Source: Morchella semilibera
Lineage: Eukaryota; Ascomycota; Pezizomycetes; Pezizales; Morchellaceae
Direction: 5' to 3'
Assembly (NCBI GenBank): GCA_009192285.1
Contig: CM018608.1
Coordinates: 1 to 64,000, forward strand
DNA length: 64,000 bases
Made by a program: the position numbers and the translations under genes. Positions 11,485 through 22,440 of this stretch are shown here, piece by piece. Below the pieces are notes generated by a model, which searched no databases, was not told the DNA's origin, and was given only the letters and a program-made list of their open reading frames with translations. Positions within the stretch are counted from its first letter, which is position 1; each line of letters begins with the position of its first letter.

Positions 11485-12962
11485 AGACTATAAGAATATA
11501 TGTGAGGATGTATGTTCAGATGGGGAGAAGCTCCCTTTTAATTCTCAGACCCCGTGCGGTGTTACTAAGGTTGAACGCGCAGTCCTACTCAGGAATATTT
11601 CGAAGGGGTTGCATGGTTTGCACCGGGATTCATGGAGGAAAGTATTGGTTTCCTGTGTATCACACTGTGAGAAATCTATGATTCAACAATATCCAGTAAG
11701 GTAATAGCAGGCCCGGAAGACGCGGACTTCAGCCCTTTCTCCAAGCATAATAGTTATTTTGGCGTCGATCCTCCCATCACCAATGACAAATTGGCCATGG
11801 AGCAAAGATGTTGATGGTATACCTATACTAGTGGTTTCAGAACATTGGGGAACAAGTGTTCGCTTAGTCGCCGATAAGATATGAGGCGAAAAACATTATG
11901 CAATCCAGGAGTGCGCACCCCTGTTTAGGAGACTCTGGAACTTCGTGTAGCGTTGATAATCAGTGGTTTGCGTTTAATCGAAGATAAGTTGCCCACCTAT
12001 TACAGCCGTATGCGATATCAAGTTGACACGTCGTGGGTAGTGCGCATTCTGATATTCATTGAACTTGTAGAAGCTCCACTCTTGTGCATACATGCAGGTG
12101 CGGTGTTTTTTCTTGATATATACGGCGGAGGGCAGCCGTAATGGTACCTACTCTTGTTTACACACTAAATATTGATCTACTAGAGTAGCTATTCAAGTAT
12201 ACATACATATATATCATGGAGAGTGGAAAATGTGGATTTTATTTTGTTTGTTGTAATCGCAGATGTTTTTACAGGGTCAAAGTACGAGGGTGTTTCTTCT
12301 ATTTTCTAATTCTCCCATTACTGTAACTATAACAGGGAGCTACAATATCTTCATTACGGCCATACTGAGTATGCGCAGGAGAAATGGTTGGTGGGTTAGA
12401 ATTCATAAACAGACACAATAGTAGGGCTGTACATACCCCTCTTTCGAGAGTAAAACATGTGCTGGTGTGCGCAGGGTAGTCCCCGGCTAATTGTTCTTGG
12501 CGGAACGCTGCATAGCTTCCTGCATGATCACCCCCACAATTCGGATACCCCTTTTGTATTACCGGGGTTGTCTATGGTGCGAGAAGGCTTGGAGGGCTAC
12601 GTTGTCAACCCTGTTCACACCAGTTCAGTGTAATATCTTATTGGCTCTGACGGGCATAGAGTCGAGTTCAAGGTGAGGCTCTTCAATGTTTGCCTCCCAA
12701 AGCCAAAGAAAGAATTGGTTGAAGTGGTGTACTTTAGCGCGTTTTTATGTTTAGGTTCTTTATGCCTGTCGCCCTCTACTCCCTCTCGCGCCATACGTTT
12801 AAAAGGTTCCCCATTACGACGCAACAGTTCCAGGAAGTCAGCAGGGCCAAGAGCAGCTAACCCAATCGGCGAGGCAGAGCTCAAGGGTGAGTCGGCCCAG
12901 CCCAGCCCGACCTATGCCACCCCGAGATTACCCTGGCCCAAAGCTGTTTCACCAGCTAGTTA
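11485..12962. other. Intergenic, no gene seen
   Basis: No convincing coding region. A stretch of about 60 bases at 12367-12427, beginning GAGTATGCGCAGGAGAAATG, recurs in the same orientation at 55000-55065 next to another vWA paralog. Confidence 0.5.
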
Positions 12963-13073
12963 CCGCAAAATCTCAATCCCAGGAATAAATCCAGCTGAGC
13001 CAAATCGTTATTTCGTCCAATTGGTAAGTGGTATTCCAGCCCAGTCCAATTCGTTATTCCTGAGATTCTGCGG
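12963..13073. mobile_element. MITE, family with CCGCAGAATC ends, copy 1
   Basis: The 111-bp element has imperfect terminal inverted repeats starting CCGCA(A/G)AATCTCA and is flanked by TA on both sides (12961-12962 and 13074-13075). A TA target duplication points to Tc1/mariner-type mobilisation. The related copy is at 14619-14729. It has no coding capacity. Confidence 0.72.
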
Positions 13074-13226
13074 TATGTGAACCCTTGCTTTAGCTAGCCG
13101 GCCTTTTCGGTATCTAAAAATTTATTATTTTCATGTAGTCATATATATAATCAACTAGAGAACCGATTCGAACACAGCCAAGTGATTCATCATTTTGCTG
13201 GCTCTCGACTCCTTTACCTACGTACA

Positions 13227-13406
13227 GAAATTTTGATGGCCGTTGCAATATAGGAACACCACAAAATTAGAAACCCTTGAAGGACCACTTCTCAAAATTC
13301 TAGAATTCACTGGGCTCCATCTTAAGATAATTTTTAAGGGCTCTTTAACTGGTCTAATTTTTTGTCCAATGCTGTGTGGTTGGCTGTGGGTGTAATCTAC
13401 CAAAAC
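13227..13406 (-). mobile_element. Dispersed repeat with TTTTGGTAG ends, copy 1
   Basis: This sequence matches 35697-35963 in reverse orientation. Shared phrases are GATGGCCGTTGCAA, the GGAACACCA region and ATTTTTTGTCCAAT. It ends in CTACCAAAAC. It looks like a non-autonomous DNA element, shortened here relative to the 35.7 kb copy. Confidence 0.6.
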
Positions 13407-13684
13407 TTATGTCCTGGTACTATATACAACAACGTAGCTTCCCTAAGTAATGGATTGGTAAAGGCTCTTTGGGGCCGACACCCCGCGTGGGAACCGCACC
13501 AAACAACCAACAGAGCAGGAGGTGGTTTGACCCTCAACTTCTCCACCTGAGTTCACTAAATGGATGGCGTCACGGTCGCTCTCGTCCTCAGTCTTGTTCA
13601 GACAGGCCCACAGTTTTTGCCCAGAGCCTCTTATAAGGACGTCCAGGTAAGCACCACTAATTCCTCGAATACTCTACTTGGATA

Positions 13685-13829
13685 TAGACCAGCTTGCCCA
13701 TCAACGAGCACGGCCCATCAACGCGCGTTGCCTGCTATTTTTCCCGTCGCAACGGATGCTACCCACCAAACTTTGGGTGTACGCTCGTTGAGGGGCCGCG
13801 CTCTCTGGTGGGCAAGCTAGTCTACTATA
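13685..13829. mobile_element. Hairpin element with about 40-bp inverted repeats
   Basis: The left arm (GACCAGCTTGCCCATCAACG) and the right arm (ending GTGGGCAAGCTAGTC) are imperfect inverted repeats about 40 bases long, separated by about 60 bases. The flanks are AT-rich (TATA), consistent with a TA target. It has no coding content; the element is probably a MITE. Confidence 0.6.
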
Positions 13830-14417
13830 AATTCGCAGGTTTATACAAGGGAGAGATTTCGCCCTCTGCTTCATCTGCTTAGGACATAATATAAGCACTA
13901 AATAGCAGTGTTGATCTGGGTAATTATGGCAACTCCCAATGCCCCAATCGGCCGGAACCACAACCACTACCATAGCTCAGGATCCGGGGCTTATATTGAA
14001 ATCTTTTTATACGATATGCTTCATTCCCTTTTAACTACGTTGACTATACCGTCCTTCAATATTTATTTGTTGGTGTGGTGACTGTTATATCTGGAGGCTG
14101 GTTCATAGACGCTTTTTACGGGGGTGTGGGGAATTTTCTGTTTTAAGATGGTGGGTGCCAAAACCAACTTGCAAACCCATAATTAAAGATCATGAACATA
14201 AGATATCTCGAATTTTCTTGTTTTTATACTACATACATATCCGTATATCCCGTGGGCGTATCTACTCGTGAACCCAGAAACTGCAAGCGATGGTAACAGG
14301 GATCATTGTGCGCAGTGGCGCCTCTTTGCTGCACTTAGCTTCATATTCCTTGGCTCCTGCACCTGCGTACGGATCGCCGGGAATCCTACTCGTAACTCGT
14401 TGGCCACGGGTAGTTTA
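13830..14417. other. Intergenic, no gene seen
   Basis: AT-rich spacer between small inverted-repeat elements. I see no exon-like sequence. Confidence 0.4.
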
Positions 14418-14591
14418 CAGTCGCAACTCGATATGCCGGATCTCAATACCCCGGATCCCTTGCTGTCTCGTACGAAATCCTCTGGGATTTTTACTCTTAT
14501 TACTGCAAAATTAATTTGCTATCCCGGATCATCTGCTATCCCGTACGAAAGCCTTAGAATCTTGGCAATCCGGCATATTGAGTTGCGACTG
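14418..14591 (+). mobile_element. MITE, family with CAGTCGCAACTC ends, copy 1
   Basis: The 174-bp element starts CAGTCGCAACTCGATATGCC and ends with the inverse, TTGAGTTGCGACTG. TA flanks both ends (14416-14417 and 14592-14593). Internally it carries two CCCGTACGAAA-like phrases. The copy at 14786-14886 is the same sequence in reverse with an internal deletion of about 73 bases. Confidence 0.8.
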
Positions 14592-14618
14592 TAGGTGTAC
14601 CTACTTTGGGTGTATGTA

Positions 14619-14729
14619 CCGCAGAATCTCATTTGGCTTTGTCAGATTGAGGCTCAACAGGCATTTGACCAATCCAAAGTCTAATATTCCAGTCCAGTTC
14701 GATTCGTTATTCCTGATCTGATTCTGCGG
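14619..14729. mobile_element. MITE, family with CCGCAGAATC ends, copy 2
   Basis: The 111-bp element has ends CCGCAGAATCTCA and TGATTCTGCGG and is flanked by TA at 14617-14618 and 14730-14731. It shares the phrase TTCGTTATTCCTGA with copy 1 at 12963-13073 and has the same length. It sits between the two copies of the CAGTCGCAACTC family. Confidence 0.75.
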
Positions 14730-14785
14730 TAGACACCACTCTGCGCGTGAAGGGTGTCTTCTCACTTACCTCTACACCCGAAGTA

Positions 14786-14886
14786 CAGTCGCAACTCGAT
14801 ATGCCAGATTGCCAAGATTCTAAGGATTTCGTACGGGACAGCAAGGGATCCGGATTATTGAGATCCAGCATATCGAGTTGCGACTG
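14786..14886 (-). mobile_element. MITE, family with CAGTCGCAACTC ends, copy 2
   Basis: The 101-bp element has perfect terminal inverted repeats of about 19 bases (CAGTCGCAACTCGATATGC) and TA on each side. In reverse orientation its sequence follows the copy at 14418-14591 apart from a 73-base internal deletion, so it is an internally deleted sibling. Confidence 0.82.
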
Positions 14887-15197
14887 TACTTCTTCATTTG
14901 TATGGCGATCTAATAAATAGCGAGGGGCTGGCAAAGTGCGCTGTATCAATAAGTCGTATGATAAAGGGGGAGCCAAGTGTAACTACGGTATAGCAAACTT
15001 GTTATCTAGCAAGTTAAGTATTTACAAACCCCATACCCGATATATTCAATCTATAATATATGATGCATCTTTCACTACCATCACTAAGTCCCTGAAACAT
15101 AAACCTAATAGTTGAATATTTTAGAACTGGCACGAATAGTATGTATTTATTAAGGAGACATATGTATTTAAAGAATGCTAAGTATGCTCGGGTGGCT

Positions 15198-15787
15198 GGG
15201 GTTTTAGCAAATTACACCTTTTATAGCCATATTTACAGACCTCAGAGAACCACTCGAAGTCGCTCCAAAAGCTTCGATTTGCACGCAGAAGCTAATGGTA
15301 TGTTAGCAATGATTTTTCCAAAACTAAAAATCAAAATCCTCCGAGAATTGTATGTTCTTATATGTACCCTGGGGGTCCTCAAAGTGATACAACGGCGACG
15401 AAAACCACAAATTTCGCAGCTACTGGCTACCGTACCCAAAGGTTGGGAAGTAATTTATATATATACCGAATTGCATCAGGAGGAGCTATATAATAGTAAA
15501 ATGGAAATACAAATGGAAAAATTGACTAGGTCTAGCTTTGATGGTCGCGACACCAGAATATCGAAGGACCCCCGGGGTACAAACCTCCGCAAGGCAATGG
15601 GTTCCACTTCACAAAACACACCGCCAACACCGGGGGGTTGAATTTAAATTTTAGGTCGCGTAGAGTGGATTCAAGATGATTTTTGAGCCTTTGCCCAAGT
15701 TTTGGATGCTTTGAACGATGATAAGTTGTCCACCCAGGTAGCTAAACATGGCTATTTCGGCTGTAAATGTTGTAATCACCAAAAACC
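15198..15787. mobile_element. Diverged member of the TTTTGGTAG repeat family
   Basis: The left end (AAATTACACCTTTTATAGCC) and the right end (GGCTGTAAATGTTGTAATCA) are inverted repeats of each other. They resemble the 5' end of the element at 35697-35963. An open frame of 166 codons spans the element, but its peptide shows no domain and I do not call it a gene. Confidence 0.45.
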
Positions 15788-16092
15788 TCTGCCAAAGCAC
15801 TATATCTAACTTATGGATTGATATTCGGGTATTAACAGTATTTAATATACTAGCAACTCGTGTATGCTAACTCTCTTGATTTTGGAAAAGAACCTTGGGT
15901 GGCCGCGCCGCCCTTAGAGTGTGAATAACCTTTGGCCTAGACGTGTGCACTTACTTGCATGTGCCCTCCTCAAGATGGCCTTGCCCACTCCTAAAATTAT
16001 AAGACCCTAAGTAGCCCCATGCAACTTGCGTTTCGTTTCTGACGGGTGTCACGTACGTACACGCGCCAAAACCCAACGATATAGCTACCATC

Positions 16093-18300
16093 ATGTCCAA
16101 CTCTTCCCCAGACGCTGTCCCTCAACGTCTTAGTGTTCTACCCGTTGAGGAAGGCTCTTGTTTACTGAGGAGCTATGCTCTTCACGAAATACCGAGGAAT
16201 CCTGAAGAGGTGGTTATTCTATACTATTCCCAGGACCCAGAGCGGGGCGGGGAAACCGATGATGGTGGAGACAATCGGCCAGATCAATGTGGAGAGATGG
16301 TCATAGTACCAGAGAGCCAGCTCTATACGCCCGCCAAAACCGACCGAGGGGAAACCGCGGCCGAGGCCGACGGAGAAGAAGTCCCGACCAAAATCAATGG
16401 GAAATATGCCCATACCAGTCAGAAGGCATATTCAACAATATGGGTTATGTATATCCCCGGGCCGACTCAATTGGGTGGGGGGGCAAAGCCAAAGTATAAT
16501 GCTGACCCATCATGGTTTTAGGGATCGTGTTGGCTGTGAAATCCCGAAAGCAACTGTATGTAAACGTATGCCTACTCGTTGATAGTCTTGCAGGCTTAAT
16601 CCCACCGTTCAGTAAGGGACTAATTTTCTACAGGAATTCATAAATGCCGTAGTCGGAGCCTCATCCGAAGCGCCAGAGGTCTTAAAGGCCAATAGTCTCG
16701 ACACGTTTGGTAATTTCATAACGGGTGTTTCGCTACGCGCGAGCTACAACCCTAGATATTTCACAATTTTCGTTTCTATCCCCTACCTTGGCGTCGGATA
16801 TGCCCCTCTAAACTATGAGAGCCGAACATTGCTTCAGTATCGCCTCCGGCAACCCACCAACCTCCAGGCCAACAACACACCACCCACCGCTACACCTGCT
16901 ACCCGAGCTGATATACTAGTACATCAGACATGGCTTTTGAGTTTTCATGATGGTTTGCGCTCTTTATTTAACTCTATGTCGTAGGGTTTTAACGGGTGGG
17001 GGGTTTAGAACGGATTGGAATATTTAGATCAAAGGACGATCAATACTCCAACCGAGCGCCGCTATTTCCATATCAAAAACGGATGGCTGCCTCTCAGGCT
17101 TTAGTTCATATGATTTCCAATCTATTGACATCATCGGAGAATGAGGCACTAAAGACCTTTCGCTTAAAAGTTAACGATTTGGTTCGTCTGCTAGATAGGC
17201 TCTATGCATCGGGAGAAGTCAAGATGGTCGACGCTAATTGATTGAATTAGGAACTAAAACTCGAAGACGATAGCACAGATGCCAATATCCGGAATGAAGC
17301 CTTCAAATTGTATGGGAGCTACGTAAAAGACGTTTCCACGATGATTCGAATAGTGCGCTCCCAGATCGGCTACCTTGAGGACCTCAAACAGATATTTGAA
17401 AACTCATATGACAGCAAAAGGCTTACAGGGGAGACCCGGCCTCACAGGAACTCATATCCAATCCCGCTTCTAAGAAAGCAACCTGAACAGTTAGAGGATG
17501 TGCTGAAGAGTCTCACAGCAGTTACCGCTGAACGTGAAAGGTTCTACAAGGAGTTGCGTATCTTGGTAAAAGATCTTGAACTTGCCAAAACACTGGTAAT
17601 ACCGGCCCACTTGGCTATTATTGGGTGCCTTGCCGCAAGGAATAGAAAGCTAACAACCCGTAGTGTCTGGAAGGCAATCAAGTAGAAAGCCAAAAAACAG
17701 TCCAAGACACCCTGATCAAGGGGCATATTGAAAGCCAAGAAGCTATCAAGGTGGCCCTGCAAGCACAGGCCGAAAGCCAAAATACTATCTCGGGGGCCCT
17801 GCAAGCACAGGCCAGCAGCCAGGAAAAAATGGAGGGAACCCTGAAGGAACAGGGCGAGACAATCACAGTATTTACATTTGTAACAGCTGTCTTTTTGCCT
17901 CTCGGATTTTTCTGTAGCGTAGGACCCCCGGAACACTAATACATAGCGGAAGGCTAGCTAACGTGTGAGATATATACCAAAAGTACTACGCGATACCCGA
18001 GAATTCTGGGGGGGCAAGGTTCTGGTCTGTCGCGGGCCCTGTCACGGCGGCTATGACAGTCGCGATGGCGATATTTCTATGGGCACCAGATACCAAGATA
18101 AAGGAGAAGTTGGAAGTGTTGTGGCCCTGGATGTTAAAGGGGGCGAACCAAGCGGACCAGCAGCCACCCCAATCAGGGACAACACAACCCCCGGAAACGT
18201 CCGAATCCCCCGACACGACCCAACCTACGGGGCCCATGCCCCGGTCCCTGTTATCCCGGAGTCAGGAGAAAACACAAGATTCGACTTCGGAAGTCTGATT
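16093..18300 (+). CDS. CorA-like two-helix membrane protein
   Basis: The organisation resembles fungal CorA-like proteins (Mg2+ transporter superfamily fold), with several introns that I cannot all place. Visible parts in order: a first exon of 142 codons from ATG 16093 (soluble, acidic); a beta-rich segment with IFVSIPYLGVGYAPLNYESRTLLQYR-type sequence at 16750-16860 (read in pieces); helical segments at 17090-17240 and 17250-17580; a coiled coil with the repeat ALQAQAxSQ at 17690-17830; and a first membrane helix TVFTFVTAVFLPLGFFCS at 17860-17920. A second membrane helix, AGPVTAAMTVAMAIFLWAP, lies near 18030-18090. A Pro/Thr/Ser-rich tail ends at about 18298. The canonical GMN after the first helix is not visible; it could lie beyond an intron or be replaced. 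Transport activity is therefore uncertain. Confidence 0.65.
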
Positions 18301-18627
18301 TAGCGGGGGTAAGTTGAATACGGTAGGCAGGGCTCATTAATTGTTCACGGGCCGGTTTCGCAACGTCACCCTTCTCTATCAATCTTGTAGCTGTGGAGGC
18401 TTTCCTCCGCTCTGTTAGTGCATTTTCCTTCATGGGATTTGAATCCCCGCTCGAGATATGTTATTTAATAGTTACATGTTTTTGACCAGCTCTCTGTGGC
18501 TAGTCATGCGCCTTTCGGGATGTGGCACCTCATGGTTCCCATCCGGTTCTCTATATCTCAAATATCCAAACGGATATCAACCAATTTGACACTCAAGGCA
18601 CATAATTCGCATGATGGAATATATATA
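18301..18627. other. Intergenic, no gene seen
   Basis: No coding sequence found. The sequence around 18435-18450 (GGGATTTGAATCCCC) is palindromic and resembles a pol III B box, but no tRNA folds around it. Confidence 0.4.
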
Positions 18628-18645
18628 TTAGGGTTAGGGTTAAGA
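18628..18645. repeat. Short interstitial telomere-like sequence
   Basis: TTAGGGTTAGGGTTAAG occurs here in G-strand orientation, opposite to the chromosome end. It uses the plain 6-nt TTAGGG spacing, unlike the terminal 10-nt array. It may be chance or an old repair scar. Confidence 0.5.
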
Positions 18646-19518
18646 CGTACTCAGGGTGTCGGAAAGTGGTGCACATTCAGTGATCTCCTACTGCGACCCT
18701 TACCACTTATTTTTACTACCTTGCAGTGACTTCTTCCCTATAAAGCAAACCTTTAGCACTCAGACATCTCTAGATACATTCTAGGCAATAATAGAGGGAT
18801 TATACACCGCAAACTCTCGCCTAGAGAGTGTTTTGAGTTGAGTCAAAATGTGCATCACTTCCCAATACCCTGGGTACATTTGATCAAAGGACTCCGTACT
18901 TTACTGGAAGTGGAGATGTCAAAAGGATCATAAGAATGTTCCCAGAGACCATGGAATATATATATAACTCTATGTATTATGATACTACATGCCGACTTAC
19001 ATATAACCTAGTTACTTGCAAGACTTTGCACCTGTTCTTGTATAGCGGGTTGACCTAAGGTTGTTGTATGGTACGCACCGGTAGATTTCATCTTGAGGCT
19101 ACTATACATGACAGTATTTGAAATTGAGTTATATTGCTAACCTTATATCTCTTTAATTGAACGACAGTATCGTACGCCCCGGTGTGATTATACTTAGATC
19201 CATAGTGCATTCCCGCACCGCACTAAGCGAGACGCACCTCCTTGCGCCCGCAGAGCACCACCCTCCTCATCCAAATCGCCCTTTTCCACCCTCAACAGCC
19301 GCCCCTACAACAGCGTCCCCAGAACCCTATCACGGAGAATCCCAGAATCGCGGCTTCACCCCGCAGTGCGTCCGTCCAGGTGTCACCAGCGCGATGGCAG
19401 CAGGTCCGTCCTCGGCGCGTACCCCTACCCGGAGGTCACGCACATCATCCCTCGCGCTACCGGGAACCTGGGCAGGGGCACGTTCTGATCCCTGGTCCCT
19501 GGTCGATATGTTTCTACT
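18646..19518. other. Intergenic, with a GC-rich segment next to a MULE
   Basis: The segment 18646-19150 is AT-rich with no gene. The segment 19200-19510 is GC-rich and open in two plus-strand frames (133 and 140 codons) but shows no domain I recognise. It could be a gene fragment interrupted by the transposon insertion at 19519. Confidence 0.35.
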
Positions 19519-19719
19519 CGAGAAAAGGTTTTCAATACCAGCGCTCTCGTTGCCATGACCCCGGATACCATCAACTTTTGAGACATACCATCCAACATGC
19601 CCCCCCAATGTCTCCTCATGAACCCAAGGTAAGCGCAATTGTTTTTAGTAAATCAAAGTACTAATTATTTTATAGGACAAGCTATCATTACAAACTTCAC
19701 AACCTAACCCGTGATTTTT

Positions 19720-19893
19720 GCGACCTCGACCTGATCGACCTGCGACCCCATCAACCCGCGACCTTCACGACCTTCACGACCCGTGACCTTCACGACCTGC
19801 TCAATCCGCGACCTGCTCAATCTGCGACCTGCTCAATCCGCGACCTTCATAACCTTCGCGACCCGCGACCTTCGCGACCTTCGCGACTCGTGA
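19720..19893. repeat. Minisatellite of GCGACCT(T/G)C units inside the MULE
   Basis: Tandem and alternating 9-nt and 14-nt units such as CGACCTTCA and CGACCTGCTCAATC fill this stretch between the left terminal repeat and the stop of the transposase gene. It is non-coding. Confidence 0.75.
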
Positions 19894-19909
19894 CCTATAG
19901 CTGCAGGCC

Positions 19910-20945
19910 TTATCTGAGGTCTGTCCGCTGGGGGCAGGTACTCCTCTTGTGTCCGTATTCACCACAGATACTACAGGATTGGCTTCCAAGACGATGGGGG
20001 GCTACTGCCAGTGGGGCTTCCCTATTGAGGGCTGCTTGAGCTCTTTGCATCCGTCTTCTGTTTGTTTCCGCTGTTAGGCGACGTAGCCTAGGTCTTCCTC
20101 CTGTTGCCCGTTGATTTTGAGGTGGATTACAGATGGTTTCTGCTGGTGATTCTGGACCTGTTGGTGGTTCCGGATCTACTGGACCTACTGATGGCTCCGG
20201 ACCTAGTGGTGGCTCTGTATCTACTGGCACTACCAGCTCATTTGCACCGGGTGGTGGATAGAGAAATGACTTTGGAGCAACGTTTGGGAACTGCTTAAGG
20301 TTGTTCAGCGAAACGGGCTGTAAATTTGAGATGTATGTGTTTATCCAAGTTGCAATAGAAAAACATTCCGGTACATGATCTCTAGGCGATTTGCGAAGCT
20401 CATGCAGGCAACTATATGCATGTCCACATGGTATTCCGTTCTCTTGAAAGTGACCACAGTCGCAAGTTCTCGCTTCCAGATCAACAATATACTTTCTATC
20501 ATTTGCTTGTTCTACCTCTCCCTTTGAAGTAGAGCTCATCCGTACAGTATTCCTTGCCGACCATTTTTGGCTTTCCATAAGTTTTTTAAGTGCAAAGTCG
20601 GTAACGGGTTGTTGGACAGCAATGGATAAAGCAAGCATATGTCGGTCAAAACGGGTTTTCATGGTTAGATGCCAGAGTTCGTTGAGGAGATCTAATATTG
20701 ACATTTCCCGTTCACTCCGGATAACTTTGTTGAGTGATTCGACGATGTTCGATGTCTTATGTCCGAAAGTAGGCCCAGTATAGAAACAAGTGACCCAAAG
20801 TGAAGTATCGATGTTGGTTAAATAATTGGCTGCCAGTACATTTGCATCTCTGAGTTTATCCATGTGTGTATGATATTCATCAACAGTTTTAGCATTTGCA
20901 ATCGGCCAAAAGAAATGCTCGAGTGATCGAGTGTTTATCGGGTGT
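19910..20945 (-). pseudogene. MULE transposase, 5'-truncated
   Basis: The reading frame starts abruptly near 20945 with EHFFWPIANAKTVDEY and continues to the stop at 19910. It contains the end of the MULE transposase domain, then a SWIM zinc finger (CDCGHFQENGIPCGH, near 20470-20425). A linker with Pro-rich PEPPxGPE repeats follows, then a CCHC zinc knuckle (CSICGEYGHKRSTCP, near 19970-19925). The N-terminal DNA-binding region and catalytic aspartates are absent, so the product would be inactive as a transposase. Confidence 0.85.
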
Positions 20946-21076
20946 TGAAGTAATACAGTATTCTATGGGTTCTACAGGGCGGGACAGCTGTTGCGTTGGA
21001 TAGTATGTCTCAAAAGTTGATGGTATCCCGGGTCATGGCAACGAGAGCGCTGGTATTGAAAACCTTTTCTCGTTTC

Positions 21077-21204
21077 TACTCGCAATTTCATAGCGTTTTT
21101 GAACACGACTAATATTGCATACACCCAAAAAACCACCAAGACTACATTTTTGTATGGCATGTAATAGCGGTTGTGTTCAGAAACGCTATGAAGTTGCGAG
21201 TAGG
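21077..21204. repeat. Palindrome at the MULE insertion site
   Basis: The sequence CTACTCGCAATTTCATAGCG (from 21077) and its near-perfect inverse (21173-21204) form about 32-base arms separated by about 65 bases. The left arm begins inside the MULE target duplication, so the transposon landed at the edge of an existing palindrome. Confidence 0.65.
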
Positions 21205-22440
21205 TTTAGAGGGCGTGGGGAATTGAGGCGTTTGCGTTCGGGGATGATATGTTTAGCCTCGCAGGAGCATGATTTGTTTGAGGGCATATGGGAGATTGTG
21301 CCGCCGCTAAAGCTCCATGAGTGTGCAATCTTGCATCATGATATGTTATTGTAGAAAACATCTACGGGGAACTGTATTATTTTGGGCTACCCAAGTTAGT
21401 GGGGAAAACACCAAACTAGGCAGTAAATGAAAGGGATTCGTTTCCACAGCTGGCAGAGAATGCGTCGTATATTTGTTTTTACAGTTTGAAAATAAAATAA
21501 CCCTTGTTTAATCTGTTTAATCTTTCCTACTGAAACCCGGAAAGGCACAACAAACCCGTACCCCCCCAAAAGAAAAAATAAAAGAAAAAGAAAAAGAAAA
21601 AGAAGCCTCCCACTGGAAGGGCTGGAGCATTATCGTTCCAGCTTTTGATCTCGTTGCGGGAGTATTGGGAGCTCTCCGGCGTCGGGGGGGTTGCTGTCGG
21701 AGGGCTATCGGAGCCCAAATTAATGTAGGGTGACAGGGGTTCTCGTTTTATCATACATGGATAGGTCACGAAACGACTATAACTTGGCGACCACACGAGA
21801 TACAAAGAAGATATTAGTACGATTCGAGAGCTGAAGGTTATCAGAACATAGTGCCTTGGTTTAAGTCTCTATTGCTGGCTCCCAGGAAATTGCTGCTGGT
21901 TGCTATGCAGAAATCATGAGTACTTTTATATATAAAAATAAAGCTTTTTGTTTTTTTTGGCTTCTAGCGGAGCCCCTTTAGCCTCCGACATAAGAATCAA
22001 GTTTTTCTAGCCCCCGACGGAGTGTGTTTTGGCCTCCACATGAAAATAAGGATTATCCTGATTCCTATATCACATTTGAGAGCCCGACATCACATTTGCA
22101 GGCTCCGACATGGGAAGTGGAGAGTGCCGGGGTGGTCCCCCCCCCCCGGCTATTTACAACCCTCTGTATTGTAGGGTTGATTAGGGCAGGGAGGTGCGGG
22201 TTAAGCAGAGAGCAGGAGCTGAGAAATCGCCATCGCCCGACACCACATCACTAGTCACCACCCGTTCGCAATCTGATACTATTCTATCCTTATTCTTCGG
22301 AATGATGGCATGCTAATTGTGGCGATATATGTAATACCAGCTGCAGTGCCAGTGGGCGCATCCTGTTGGGATGGTGTAATTAGCAGTCGTTCCGGTGGAG
22401 GGACGTGGGTAGGTTGAGGATAGGTGACGAGAGATCCGCA
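21205..22440. other. Intergenic, low complexity, no gene seen
   Basis: The stretch includes an A/G-rich run (21566-21606) that creates a poly-lysine or poly-phenylalanine shadow frame. No exon or repeat partner was recognised. Confidence 0.45.

Larger units (their letters stand above)
19519..21072 (-). mobile_element. Mutator-like element, internally deleted
   Basis: The boundaries are unusually clear. Terminal inverted repeats of 78 bases (19519-19596 and 20995-21072, beginning CGAGAAAAGGTTTT) differ at only a few positions. An 8-bp target duplication TTTCTACT flanks them (19511-19518 and 21073-21080). Inside lies the C-terminal half of a MULE transposase on the minus strand (19910-20945). 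The N-terminal part with most of the DDE catalytic region is missing, so this copy cannot move by itself. The close match of the ends suggests a fairly recent insertion. Confidence 0.9.

Noticed and set aside
14268-14594. A 108-codon plus-strand frame
   Set aside because: More than half of it lies within the MITE at 14418-14591, and the shared peptide phrase with 14707-14976 is due to the second MITE copy.
18400-18470. Possible tRNA gene around GGGATTTGAATCCCC
   Set aside because: The B-box-like palindrome lacks an A box at proper distance and no cloverleaf closes on either strand.
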